NCBI GenBank assembly: GCA_016702305.1
Contig: JADJEH010000002.1
Span: 682,001-746,000 of the forward strand
DNA: 64,000 bases
Direction of reading: 5' to 3'
Source: a bacterium
GTDB taxonomy: Bacteria > Electryoneota > RPQS01
Position numbers and translations under genes: made by a program. Below are positions 24,806-33,770 of the stretch, in pieces. Below the pieces are notes generated by a model. That model was not told the origin of the DNA. It ran no database searches and worked only from the letters and a program-made list of their open reading frames with translations. Position 1 is the first letter of the stretch. Each line of letters starts with the position of its first letter.

Positions 24806-25459
24806 ATGTCCGCACTTCCCGATATGCCCGCCAAGCTCGTCTATCAACCTGTCATTGGTTTTGTCGAACAAATCGCCGCGAAGTCACCCGCGCCGGGTGG
24901 CGGAAGTGCGGCCGCGTTGTCCGGTGCGATTGGCGCAGCATTGCTCGTGATGGTTTGCGAATTCAGCATTGGTAAGAAGGGGTTTGAATCGGTGGCTGGC
25001 CTGCTATCCGACGTAAAAGGCCAGCTTGACGGACTGCGTCACAAATTGACCGTGCAAGTGGACGAGGACACGTGGGCGTTCTCGCGCTTTCGCGTTGCGA
25101 ATCGCCTGCCCGAGACGACCGACGAAGAACGCGCACACAAGCAGCGTGAAATCTCAGAAGCCAGCGCGCAGACGATTGAGGTACCGCGGCAGACGATGCA
25201 GATGTGCTGCGCCGCCTTGGCGCATGCCTTGACCATCGTTGACAAAGGCAATCCGAACACGGTTTCTGATGCGGCGACCGGCGCTGAAATGCTCTTGGCG
25301 GGTATGGACGGCGCTGCCAATAATGTGTTAATTAATATCGTGGACCGTGACGACGACGCGGCACGAACGCTACGGTCGGAAGTCGCGGAGGCACGCCAGA
25401 CCGCCCGCGCGTTGCTTGCTGCTGTTCGCGGCGCTGTGGCCGCCAAACTGCGTGGCTAA
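24806..25459 (+). CDS. fchA: Formimidoyltetrahydrofolate cyclodeaminase
   Basis: 217 aa, all-helical FTCD-C/cyclodeaminase-cyclohydrolase family. Conserved N-terminal SPAPGGGSAAALSGAIGAAL and CEFSIGKKGF blocks are present, and a long helical C-terminus with SDAATGAEMLLAGMDGAANN. It converts 5-formimino-THF to 5,10-methenyl-THF plus ammonia. Separate genes here correspond to the two halves of the bifunctional animal FTCD. It overlaps mutL by 8 nt. Confidence 0.92.
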   Translation: MSALPDMPAKLVYQPVIGFVEQIAAKSPAPGGGSAAALSGAIGAALLVMVCEFSIGKKGFESVAGLLSDVKGQLDGLRHKLTVQVDEDTWAFSRFRVANRLPETTDEERAHKQREISEASAQTIEVPRQTMQMCCAALAHALTIVDKGNPNTVSDAATGAEMLLAGMDGAANNVLINIVDRDDDAARTLRSEVAEARQTARALLAAVRGAVAAKLRG

Positions 25460-27191
25460 AGTTCGCATACTACCGGAGCATCTGGTCAACCAGATTGCCG
25501 CAGGAGAAGTCATTGAACGCCCTGCCGCTGTTTTGCGAGAATTGGTGGACAATGCTCTGGACGCCTCGGCAACAAAGATCGCCATTGAGCTCGAAGGATC
25601 GGGCCGAGAGCTGATCGCCGTGCGTGATGACGGCGTCGGCATGTCGCGCGACGACCTGCTGCTCTCCCTGGAACGGCACGCGACCTCAAAGCTGACCGAA
25701 GGGTCAAACCTGTTTGCCATCGAAACACTGGGTTTTCGCGGCGAAGCGCTGCCCAGTATCGCGTCCGTGAGCGACTTTGAAATCATGTCACGTGATGCCC
25801 AGACGGACGCGGCCACGCGCTTGCACGTGGTCGGCGGCGACATCGCCGAACAAGAGCAGGTAGCCGCCCCGGTTGGCACCTTGGTGCGGGTGCGATCGCT
25901 GTTCTTTAACACACCGGCGCGTGCAAAATTTCTGAAGGCCGACGCTACCGAGTTATCGCATGCGATACGCACACTGCGTACGTACGCGCTGGCCTTTCCG
26001 CAGGTGGCCTGGACCTTTCGTCATGGCGAATCGCTGCAATTTGTCTGGCCGTCCGGGACTTTCGCCGATCGGCTGAGCGACGTATTCGGCGTGGGAATTA
26101 ACGACAAGTTGCTCGCCCTTGATTTTGAATTGCGCGGAGTTCGTGTTCACGGAGTCTTGGGAAAACGTGAACTGAACCGTCGCGGACGCGGCGATCAGTT
26201 TCTCTATGTGAATCAGCGGCCGTTCCAAAGTACAGGTCTTGCCGGCGTAGCTCGCGGAGCTCTGCGTGACTGGCTCGATGAAGGTGAGTGGCCCTTTTAC
26301 ATTCTGTTCATTGATCTGGCCGCGACCGGTGTGGATGTGAATGTGCATCCGGCCAAACGCGAAGTCCGGTTCTCCGACGAGCACCGTGTGCACGCGGCTG
26401 TTTTCGAAGCTCTGCGGAGCGCACTGAAAGGGCAACAGGAAGCGCTTGGCGAATTGCGGCGCGCGTGGGAACCGCCGTCCGCTCCAACGGATCCCGCGAG
26501 TCTATTTGCGTCGGGTCATTCGCTGCCGTTTCGCGACGACATGCGCCCCGCCGCTCCGGCCTATTCACCCCCTGCGTATCATTCGAGCTCGCCTGAATCA
26601 CAACCCGCACCTGCGGCCAAACTGCGTGCGCAGATCTATCAGGTACATGCCAAGTACCTGATTGCGCCGATACGCTCAGGGCTGGCCATCATTGATCAAC
26701 ATGCGGCCCATGAACGTGTGCTCTATGAACGGGCGTTGCGCAGCTTTGACCAACGGTCTTTTCCATCACAGCAATTGCTCTTTCCCTTGTTGCTTGAACT
26801 GACGCCGGAAGAAGATGCCACCTTCGCGGAAATGCGCCCCGACCTCGCGACGTTTGGATTCGTGCTGCGCGACTTCGGACCTCGCGCTTACAGCATCGAG
26901 GCGGTTCCTGCGGGATTGCGTCGCGCATCCGAGGCGTCAATGCTCCGCGAGATGATCACGGAGTACGAAGAGTTTCGACGTACGCGACTTGGTCCGCGCG
27001 AATCGCTCGCGGCGGGCTTTGCGTGCAAGGCTGCAATTCGCACGGGTGATGAACTTTCATTGGACGAGATGACGGCTTTGGTGGACGAACTCTTTGCGAC
27101 GAACCAGCCCGGTTCATGCCCGCACGGACGTCCCACTTTCATCGAGATTAAACTAAGCGAGTTAGACCATCGTTTCGGTCGCATTGGATAG
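25452..27191 (+). CDS. mutL: DNA mismatch repair protein MutL (with endonuclease motif)
   Basis: 579 aa from the GTG at 25452 (reads VAKVRILPEHLVNQIAAGEV); the open frame extends to 25347 but that part is out-of-frame fchA. GHKL ATPase domain: VNQIAAGEVIERP, ELVDNALDA, DDGVGM and GFRGEALPSIASV. The C-terminal dimerisation domain carries DQHAAHERVLYE from residue 415, the DQHA-x2-E-x4-E metal site of nicking MutL proteins, plus ACKAAIR and CPHGRPT. So this MutL should nick DNA itself, as in organisms lacking MutH. A proline/serine-rich linker (about 345-395) separates the domains. Confidence 0.95.
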   Translation: MAKVRILPEHLVNQIAAGEVIERPAAVLRELVDNALDASATKIAIELEGSGRELIAVRDDGVGMSRDDLLLSLERHATSKLTEGSNLFAIETLGFRGEALPSIASVSDFEIMSRDAQTDAATRLHVVGGDIAEQEQVAAPVGTLVRVRSLFFNTPARAKFLKADATELSHAIRTLRTYALAFPQVAWTFRHGESLQFVWPSGTFADRLSDVFGVGINDKLLALDFELRGVRVHGVLGKRELNRRGRGDQFLYVNQRPFQSTGLAGVARGALRDWLDEGEWPFYILFIDLAATGVDVNVHPAKREVRFSDEHRVHAAVFEALRSALKGQQEALGELRRAWEPPSAPTDPASLFASGHSLPFRDDMRPAAPAYSPPAYHSSSPESQPAPAAKLRAQIYQVHAKYLIAPIRSGLAIIDQHAAHERVLYERALRSFDQRSFPSQQLLFPLLLELTPEEDATFAEMRPDLATFGFVLRDFGPRAYSIEAVPAGLRRASEASMLREMITEYEEFRRTRLGPRESLAAGFACKAAIRTGDELSLDEMTALVDELFATNQPGSCPHGRPTFIEIKLSELDHRFGRIG

Positions 27192-28122
27192 CGCGCCGCG
27201 CGTTCTCGTTCTGACCGGAACGACGGCGTCCGGGAAGACGGAAGTCTCGATCCCGCTCGCGCAGTGCCTGAACGCTGAAATTATCAACGCCGATTCACGG
27301 CAGGTCTTCCGCGAACTGTATATCGGAACCGCACCGCCAACAGAGGCGCAGCTTGCCGCCGTTCCGCATCATTTCGTGCGTTCAATGTCACTGAAAGAGC
27401 GGTGGAGTGCCGGTGACTTCGCGCGCGCGGCCCGCAAACGCATAGAGTCGTTGATTGATCGTGGACGGCGGGCCGTCGTTGTCGGCGGTTCGATGCTGTA
27501 CCTAAAGGCGTTGCTGGACGGACTCTACGATAGCGACGCTGAACCTGAATTGAACTATGCCGCGTTGAAGGCGGAGTGGGATCGCCGCGGCGGTGACGAG
27601 ATGATGCGCGAGCTGCGCGAAGTGGATCCCTCCATGGCCGATCGCACACTCAGCGGCGACCATCATCGTGCACTGCGCGCGATCGGTTTTTTTCGGGCAA
27701 CAGGTGAACGGCTTTCCGATCGCATGCGCAGTACCACCGTGCCGCTGCAGCACCGGTTCAAACTGTATTTCCTCTACGGTGATCGCGCGGAGACCTATGA
27801 GCGCGTCAATGCCCGTGCCGATGAGATGATCGCGAACGGTTTGGTGGACGAAGTGCGGGCGTTAGCTGCCGCGGGTTTTACAGAGCGCAACTGCAACGCG
27901 TTGCGGACGCACGGTTATCAGGAAGTGTTCCCCTATTTGCGCGGCGAGTGCGATCACGCGGCCATGCGGGCGGCCATTCAACAAGCGGTTCGCCACTACG
28001 TCAAACGGCAGCTAACCTGGTATCGCCGTGATCCGCGCGCGATTTGGACTGAACGGTCGTTCACGGAGCCCGCCGACGCAGTTGCCCGCCGCATTGCGAA
28101 TGATTTCGTCGAAAGCACATGA
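27184..28122 (+). CDS. miaA: tRNA dimethylallyltransferase
   Basis: 312 aa from a TTG at 27184 overlapping mutL by 8 nt. P-loop GTTASGKTEVS at the N-terminus, NADSRQVFREL with the conserved Asp, and the DSRQVFRxLxIGTAPP family block; the C-terminus has the TRNYAKRQ-equivalent VRHYVKRQLTWYRRD. It adds a dimethylallyl group to A37 of tRNAs reading UNN codons. mutL-miaA is a common gene order. It is the last gene of the rsmB operon, followed by a terminator. Confidence 0.95.
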   Translation: MDSAPRVLVLTGTTASGKTEVSIPLAQCLNAEIINADSRQVFRELYIGTAPPTEAQLAAVPHHFVRSMSLKERWSAGDFARAARKRIESLIDRGRRAVVVGGSMLYLKALLDGLYDSDAEPELNYAALKAEWDRRGGDEMMRELREVDPSMADRTLSGDHHRALRAIGFFRATGERLSDRMRSTTVPLQHRFKLYFLYGDRAETYERVNARADEMIANGLVDEVRALAAAGFTERNCNALRTHGYQEVFPYLRGECDHAAMRAAIQQAVRHYVKRQLTWYRRDPRAIWTERSFTEPADAVARRIANDFVEST

Positions 28123-28126
28123 AACA

Positions 28127-28155
28127 AAAGGCCCGCTGAAATTCAGCGGGCCTTT
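28127..28155. terminator. Bidirectional terminator between miaA and signalling cluster
   Basis: Perfect palindrome, 28127-28140 against 28142-28155, with AAA on the left and TTT on the right, situated 5 nt after miaA and 21 nt before the end of the convergent kinase gene. Confidence 0.85.
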
Positions 28156-28175
28156 GATATTGTCGCGGATAACGG

Positions 28176-29762
28176 TCAGTAATTCGCTTCTTCAAGCTCC
28201 TCGTCACGCGGCTGGTTCTGTGCCACAGGAATGGCCAGCGTGAAGCGCGTACCAGCGCCGGGTTCGCTCTGAATATCAAACTGACAGCCGTAAGGAGTGA
28301 GCAGCTTTTTGACCGTGGACAATCCCAAACCTGTACCGGTCGGCGTGCCATTTTCGGTGTTTCCGACGGCGGGCTTGGTCGTGAAAAATGGGTCAAAGAC
28401 CTTTTCCAAATGATCGGCCGCGATGCCAATGCCGGAGTCTTGCACGGAAATGTGAATACAATCATCCGCGTAAGTTGTCGTCACCACGAGCTGCTTCAGT
28501 TCTCGGTCATGCATTGCATCAAGCGCGTTTCGGAACAAGTTCGTCAAGGACTGCGAAAAGTCGCTGTATCGTCCAAAGATCGGCGGCAGGTCGTGCGCGA
28601 ATTCAAAGCGCTTCTCGACATTGTGCTTGAATTCCATGTCGGCTTCCAGGAATCGCAGCTCCTCTTGCAGCAGGGTGTTTATGTCAATCAACTGCCGCGC
28701 CATTTCCTGCTCCTGGCGACTTTTCCACATCAAATTGCGGATGATGGCGTTGATTCGTTCAACTTGTGCAATCACGCCGTCAATTCCGTCAATGTCCGGA
28801 TGCTGCATTTTGATGACCTGCGCCAGACCGTAGATCCCCATGAGTGGCGTATTGATATTATGCGCCACACCGCTGGCGAGCAGGCCAATCGTTGCCAGCC
28901 GCTGTTCGCTCATCAATTCAAGTTCCAGCAATTCAGCGCGCTGTTCAAGCTCGTCATGAGCGGCGGTTTCACGCGCGACGACCTGCAATACGACGTCGTT
29001 TTCGAGGCGAATTCGATTGAGCGTCATGTTGACCCGGTGCGAGTCGCGTTCACTGTCGTTTATCATGACGCCCGGGAGATGCCAGACGCGATAGTCGTCG
29101 CCGGGTTCCAACAGACAGAAGTCAAGCTGCGCACCGGCGAAGGCGCGGAACGGTTTGCCGCTGGCATCCGCAGCTTTTAGCCCGAGCAGGCGGCCGGCCG
29201 CGCCGTTGAGTTCGAGAATCGTGCCGTCCTGCGGGCGAAGCAGAAAAATCGCATCGGCGGCATGATCAAAGAGCGTGCGATAGCGCAGCTCGCTGTCCCG
29301 CAATTGCTCCGTGCGCCGCATGACAACGCCTTCAAGCTGTTCACGGTAGCGCGCATTGTCAAGCTCGAGCGCATCCCGCTGCGTGATCAGCTCGTTTCGG
29401 TCAAAGGCCATTTCTGCGGAGCGTAGCAGCTCTTCACGTCGCAGGGGTTTGAGCAGATAGTCATACGCTCCGGCGCGAATAGCCTGGCGCATGCTGAGCA
29501 CAGTGGGATCGCCGGTAATCATAACGATTTGAGTGCGCGGAAAGTCGAGCCGCAATGCAGCCAGCAGCTCGCCGGAATCACCGGGCAAGTGTACGTCACA
29601 GAACACGACCGGCCAATCTTCGGCCGCCATACTCTGCAGCGCGTCGGCAGGCGAATAGGCGTGGGCGACTTCCCAGCCGGATTCACTCAAGAAGCTCTCG
29701 GCGATCTCGCATATGATCGCATCATCATCAATGATCAGTACCCGACGTCCGTGCTTGTTCAT
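28176..29762 (-). CDS. REC-PAS-histidine kinase
   Basis: 528 aa, soluble. An N-terminal receiver (about 5-120) has D12-D14 and phospho-acceptor D56 in VVFCDVHLPGDSGE; a coiled coil (about 130-155) leads to a PAS domain (about 155-275, YRTLFDHAADAIFLL); then the DHp helix with GVAHNINTPLMGI and an HATPase domain with NLFRNALDAMHD, VQDSGIGIAADHLEKVFDPFFTT and GTGLGLSTVKKL. The phospho-acceptor His is kept, but the acidic residue that normally follows it (HE) is Asn. A receiver at the N-terminus suggests it is itself controlled by phosphorylation. It follows the REC-pseudoDHp-REC gene by 42 nt. Confidence 0.9.
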   Translation of the reverse strand: MNKHGRRVLIIDDDAIICEIAESFLSESGWEVAHAYSPADALQSMAAEDWPVVFCDVHLPGDSGELLAALRLDFPRTQIVMITGDPTVLSMRQAIRAGAYDYLLKPLRREELLRSAEMAFDRNELITQRDALELDNARYREQLEGVVMRRTEQLRDSELRYRTLFDHAADAIFLLRPQDGTILELNGAAGRLLGLKAADASGKPFRAFAGAQLDFCLLEPGDDYRVWHLPGVMINDSERDSHRVNMTLNRIRLENDVVLQVVARETAAHDELEQRAELLELELMSEQRLATIGLLASGVAHNINTPLMGIYGLAQVIKMQHPDIDGIDGVIAQVERINAIIRNLMWKSRQEQEMARQLIDINTLLQEELRFLEADMEFKHNVEKRFEFAHDLPPIFGRYSDFSQSLTNLFRNALDAMHDRELKQLVVTTTYADDCIHISVQDSGIGIAADHLEKVFDPFFTTKPAVGNTENGTPTGTGLGLSTVKKLLTPYGCQFDIQSEPGAGTRFTLAIPVAQNQPRDEELEEANY

Positions 29763-29804
29763 GCTGCTCGAGATAGTGCTTGCCTTTCAAAACTCATGAT
29801 TCGA

Positions 29805-30890
29805 CTACGCCGCGGCGTTATTGGTGGGCAGTGCACGTTCTATGATCTGCCGCAGTTCTTCAATGCGAAACGGCTTGCCGAGAAAACCGTCCGCGTGGTA
29901 TTCGCCGGCGGTCTTGCGGGCCTCTTCAACGCCGTATCCCGTGACCAAGATCACTGGAAACTCGGGGTGGCGGGACTTGATGGACGACATGAGTTCGATG
30001 CCGTTCATGTCGGGCATGTGCACGTCGCTCACCACCAAATCAACCTTTTCCGAGGCAAATTTGTCAAATGCTTCGCGGCCTCCGAACGCCGAGACGACGT
30101 CGTAACCCAGGACTTCCAAAATGCGCGACAACGTATGTACCATGAACTGCTCGTCATCCACTACGAGTATCTTCTGGCGCCGCGAGGGATCGCTCGAAAT
30201 TGGGATCGCCCGCGCCCGCGGTACGTCAAGATCAATCATACGATGCTGGCCGACGGAATACTCGCGTGTGCGCGACGGATTGGCAACCGTTGCGAGCTTC
30301 TGGATGACCGACTTGATCTTGGCGACCTCTTGCACGATGAAGTCAAGCGACTGGCGAACTTCCGGCGCGTCGGGCAGTTTGGTCAAACGAATATACTCGG
30401 CGCTGTTCAGAATAACATTGAGCGGAGTGTTAATTTGATCATTGACCGTGACCGCAGTCTGGGCAATCGCCTTCATCTTCTCGCTGTCAAGCTCTTTGGC
30501 GCGCAGTTCGGCTCGCATCTCGGCACGTTCCAGCCCCAGACGGATGCGGTGCAGCAATTCGGCGTCGTCACAAGGTTTAATGACGTAATCGGCGGCGCCC
30601 CGGCGCAACGCATCCACGGCTCCGCGCACTGAGGCGAAGCCGGTGACGACGATAACCACGCAGTCGGGATCGGCCGTCAGTGCAGCGTTCAGAACATCCA
30701 TGCCAGTGACGCGCGGCATGAACAGGTCGGTCAAGACAACGTTAAAAGTCCTTTGAGACAACAGCTCGACGGCGGCTTGCCCCGAGCTTGCGGCGACGAC
30801 GGCAAAACCTGCGCGTCCGAGGACTTCGCGAAATCCGGCCAACACCTGCGCATCATCGTCCACCACCAAAATTTGTGTCAAGTCTGTCAT
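29805..30890 (-). CDS. REC-pseudoDHp-REC tandem receiver protein
   Basis: 361 aa. Receiver 1 (about 5-122) has D11-D13, phospho-acceptor D55 and IKPCD; receiver 2 (about 240-355) has VVDDEQ, SDVHMPDMNG and GKPFR. Between them lies a kinase-type DHp helix pair (about 130-205) whose H box reads VTVNDQINTPLNVI: the phospho-acceptor histidine of the usual VNHEINNPL is replaced by Asp and the next Glu by Gln. No ATP-binding domain and no DNA-binding or output domain is present. It could dimerise with real kinases through the DHp helices and act as a phosphate sink or adaptor; this is inference. Confidence 0.88.
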   Translation of the reverse strand: MTDLTQILVVDDDAQVLAGFREVLGRAGFAVVAASSGQAAVELLSQRTFNVVLTDLFMPRVTGMDVLNAALTADPDCVVIVVTGFASVRGAVDALRRGAADYVIKPCDDAELLHRIRLGLERAEMRAELRAKELDSEKMKAIAQTAVTVNDQINTPLNVILNSAEYIRLTKLPDAPEVRQSLDFIVQEVAKIKSVIQKLATVANPSRTREYSVGQHRMIDLDVPRARAIPISSDPSRRQKILVVDDEQFMVHTLSRILEVLGYDVVSAFGGREAFDKFASEKVDLVVSDVHMPDMNGIELMSSIKSRHPEFPVILVTGYGVEEARKTAGEYHADGFLGKPFRIEELRQIIERALPTNNAAA

Positions 30891-30905
30891 AAATTCAGCT
30901 TTCTC

Positions 30906-31575
30906 TCACCGTACCCGTTCTTGTCGTAACCATGTTGAAACGTGCAGCACAAGTTCAAAAGCACCATCATCATCTTCCCCAATATAAGCCAGTCCATCGG
31001 CAGCGCGCATGAACTCGCCTATGGCCGCGGCGAATCCCGCCGCGGACGTTGCAGTCAATTCGAAGCGCACCGCGTTCGCCGCGCCGATTCGCGTATTCAC
31101 CAACATCAGCCAATCGTTATCAAGCTGTTCGAATCTTCACTTTCGCCATAGCCGGCGCTGTGCTGACCGACCTCGCCCAAGCAGCAATCAGGATCGCCAC
31201 CGTGCCGCCGTGCAGGCGCAGAAGTTCTCTCGGCAGCTCGCTCACGAGCGCAAGTTCCACACCTGCAGCGCGGCACTCGCCAGCCAAGTCATTCAGCAGC
31301 TTGTCCGCCGCAACAGGTACGGGCGCGCGCAGGGCGGCATCCTTGACCGTTTGGACGATGCGGAGGACCTGAGCCACTCGATCAAACGACGATTCCAGTC
31401 GTTCCAGCCGTTCCTGATGCACAGGCGTCAGGGCAGTGTCGCCATGCCACAGGCGCAGCGTACTTTGCGCCGCTTGCAGTGGATTTGCGATCTCATGCAG
31501 CAAGACCTCAACTAAGGCTTGCGACGGGCCGGACGGGCTGACCGGCGGAGAGATGGGTGGGGCGGATTGTATCAC
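30906..31575 (-). pseudogene. Histidine-kinase-like gene broken by a one-base frameshift
   Basis: Two consecutive frames appear to be one gene. The first (31575 to 31120) contains a DHp helix with LVEVLLHEIANPLQAAQS (His present) and ends KVKIRTA-stop. The second continues in another frame as EQLDNDWLMLVNTRIGAAN and ends at 30906, with DGLAYIGEDDDGAFELVLHV, an HATPase-like final strand. Removing the C corresponding to plus-strand base 31131 joins them as KVKIEQLDNDWL, giving about 222 aa. The ATP-binding half is degenerate: no clear N, G1 or G2 boxes. It is the first gene of the three-gene signalling cluster. Either a decaying gene, or an intact one with a base-calling error. Confidence 0.65.
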
Positions 31576-31721
31576 AGGCTTTTGTCGAAGTTACCCAAGG
31601 TAACCTCTGGAACCTGAAACTGCAATCTTCTAACTGGGCCAAGAGGATTATAATATGGTTGCGCTATAGTTACTACACTCGCGATCTCGCTGCTATGCTT
31701 ACTATATTGAGTCGTCTTGTG

Positions 31722-31751
31722 GAAAACAAAAAAGGCGCACAACGCGCCTTT
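31722..31751 (-). terminator. Terminator of the FapA-like operon
   Basis: 8-bp stem 31731-31738 against 31744-31751, loop ACAAC; on the minus strand it is followed by TTTTTTGTTTT (complement of 31722-31733). It lies 26 nt after the stop of the FapA-like gene. Confidence 0.75.
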
Positions 31752-31776
31752 AGAGATTCTTGATGAAAAAGTGCAG

Positions 31777-33354
31777 CTACGAAGGGCCGCGGGCGGCCAA
31801 GCGCAGCTCACCCGCAATCTGGGTCATCTGCGACCGCAGCGACGGAACGAGTTCAAGCAATGTCCGGAGCTCTTGCACTTGCGGATGCGAAAACTGCGCT
31901 GCCCCGGAGTTCTTCTGCTGCCGCAGCCAGCGCAACAAGTGAATTTGGACGGTGTCGGGGGTCACTTGCTGAAGAATTTCAGGTCCAAAAATCTCGTAGA
32001 GCTGCGTAATCTGCCGCCTCAGGGTCGCTAAAGCGTCTTCACCGGCCGCCCGTTGTTCGGCCAGGAACTTCTCACGGTTGAAATGTACAACGTCGTTGGA
32101 GGCGGTCGGGGAGGCAAACGCCTCGGCAGTTCCTCCCTCAAGATGATCGGCCAGAATCTCCCGTGCGAATATCTCGGATTCGCGGGCGACGCCAATAATC
32201 TGGACGACCAGACCGACCTCGCAGAGTGTGTCCTTCAAGTCGCCGTGAACACAGAGATGTCCACCGGTCGTGACGGCGGCTTCACCGATACTACCATATA
32301 CCCGTAAACTGCCGGCCACGGTGACTTGGCAACCGTCGGGAACATCCCCGTCAATCACGCAGTCGCCGTTCACGTGAAGTCGCGCACCGGCGTTCAAGTC
32401 ACCACTGATCCACACAGTTTCTTCCCAGCGCTGCACGTCGGCGGCATCACCGTCCACGCCGCGAATACGCATGACCTCCGCCTCAAGGAGCATGGGCATC
32501 TCGCGCGGGGAATCCTTGGTGCGCCGATCAGAATAGATGCGCCGGAAGACCAGGAGTCCGCGCTCGCGGGCCTGCATCCTGCGCTCGCCTGCCGCGACAA
32601 CAACGCCGTGACTTCCCTGCAAGCGAGTCACGATTCCCCGGCGCGGCGACAATTCACGACCAAATACATTACGCCCCGCGCGCATTCCCGACACCGGTAC
32701 GCTGACCTCCACTAACTCCTCTCCGGCATCCACGGCGCGCAATCCCATCCAGGCGGTAACAGCTGCCTCATCGGACTGGGGAAACCACGGATAGCTGATG
32801 CGTGACGGAATACCGATATCAGGCAGCACACCTTCAGCGACGACATGATCAAAAATGGGTGCCTGCCGGTCTACGCAACTGTCCACCAAATCGCGTATAA
32901 TCGGCCACTTCACGAGCACCAGTTCCAGACCTTCGGCTTTCAATTTCTGCTCTACAGCGGCGAAGGTCAATGTCTGTTCAAACTCATCGAGCGGGAACAG
33001 ATCAATGATGGCCTTCATATCGGAAAACTCAGTACCGTCCGGGGCCTGCGCGGGTTCGAACCGCAGGCGCACTGCACCCGACGGTGCATCCTGCCTGCGG
33101 ATCTGCATCTCCACCAAGACGCCGGCGTGTGTGCGTTTCTTGGAGATCAGCCCGACGTATTCGAGGCGGTGATTTGCGACTCCGAAGTTATGCGCAAGCT
33201 CGTCTTTGATCTGGCGCAGCTGCTCGGGAATTTCCGTGGCTCGTTTGTTCGGAAAGAGCATGCGGACGCGCCAGAGATTGCGTCCCTGGGCGACCAGCCT
33301 GACCTTAGTATCCGGGTCACTTAATTGAAGATGTTGAACATGGCCACGATCCAT
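31777..33354 (-). CDS. FapA-like (DUF342) protein
   Basis: 525 aa. The central part (about 165-345) matches the FapA/DUF342 pattern: AEGVLPDIGIPSRISYPW, a segment VPVSGMRAGRNVFGREL, then a right-handed beta-helix region with repeated ISGDLNAGARLHVNGDCVIDG-like, VTVAGSLRVYGSIGEA and GGHLCVHGDLKD turns. The C-terminal 130 residues are helical. Such proteins are cytosolic and are linked in other bacteria to polymerisation, flagellar or signalling functions without a fixed biochemical role. The first 110 residues are not recognised. It lies 29 nt downstream of the small helical gene and 201 nt from the start of the kinase cluster. Confidence 0.75.
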   Translation of the reverse strand: MDRGHVQHLQLSDPDTKVRLVAQGRNLWRVRMLFPNKRATEIPEQLRQIKDELAHNFGVANHRLEYVGLISKKRTHAGVLVEMQIRRQDAPSGAVRLRFEPAQAPDGTEFSDMKAIIDLFPLDEFEQTLTFAAVEQKLKAEGLELVLVKWPIIRDLVDSCVDRQAPIFDHVVAEGVLPDIGIPSRISYPWFPQSDEAAVTAWMGLRAVDAGEELVEVSVPVSGMRAGRNVFGRELSPRRGIVTRLQGSHGVVVAAGERRMQARERGLLVFRRIYSDRRTKDSPREMPMLLEAEVMRIRGVDGDAADVQRWEETVWISGDLNAGARLHVNGDCVIDGDVPDGCQVTVAGSLRVYGSIGEAAVTTGGHLCVHGDLKDTLCEVGLVVQIIGVARESEIFAREILADHLEGGTAEAFASPTASNDVVHFNREKFLAEQRAAGEDALATLRRQITQLYEIFGPEILQQVTPDTVQIHLLRWLRQQKNSGAAQFSHPQVQELRTLLELVPSLRSQMTQIAGELRLAARGPS

Positions 33355-33383
33355 GCGGCCCGGAAGCGCAAAATCCGCTCCTA

Positions 33384-33770
33384 TCAGGAAGATTCGCCTA
33401 CAAGACGGACCCGGTGATAGCGGAGATCATCGGCCAAGATGCGCAGCTTCTCAAGCCGGTCCGAGGCGTTGACCGCCAAATCGGAGGCCGCATGTTCGGC
33501 GCAAGCCTGTAAAATAAGCTCTTCGAACCGAATCGCCCGTTCAAACACCTCGGCCATGGAAATCGCCGTCCGGCCCCATCTGGCGCCGAGCTGGGGTTTC
33601 TTCCACGGGTCTTCAAGCTCGAGCGCGGCCCTCACGTGCGGCCACTCCTCTGGGTCAGAAGGCGCGCAGTGCTCCGCAATCGCTTGCAATCGTGCCGCCA
33701 GCGCCTGGTCTGGCAATCGGGGGAGGAGTTCCCGGTAGAAGTCGCGGCGGTTCTGCAACAAAATCAGCAC
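33384..33770 (-). CDS. Small helical protein, unknown (possibly ferritin-like)
   Basis: 128 aa using the GTG at 33770; the frame is open to 34088, but that stretch is antisense to the PDZ gene and its promoter. Residues about 68-125 (MAEVFERAIRFEELILQACA...LEKLRILADDLRYHRVRL) form two amphipathic helices with E and D-x3-H spacing faintly like one half of a rubrerythrin/ferritin-like domain. The middle holds a W-P-H and DPWKKPQLGARWGR segment without known match. It precedes the FapA-like gene by 29 nt, so they are probably co-expressed. Function not assigned. Confidence 0.55.
   Translation of the reverse strand: MLILLQNRRDFYRELLPRLPDQALAARLQAIAEHCAPSDPEEWPHVRAALELEDPWKKPQLGARWGRTAISMAEVFERAIRFEELILQACAEHAASDLAVNASDRLEKLRILADDLRYHRVRLVGESS

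Noticed and set aside
28410..29180. 256-aa plus-strand ORF opposite the REC-PAS kinase; likewise 29529-30632
   Set aside because: Antisense to genes with clear kinase and receiver motifs; no ribosome site.
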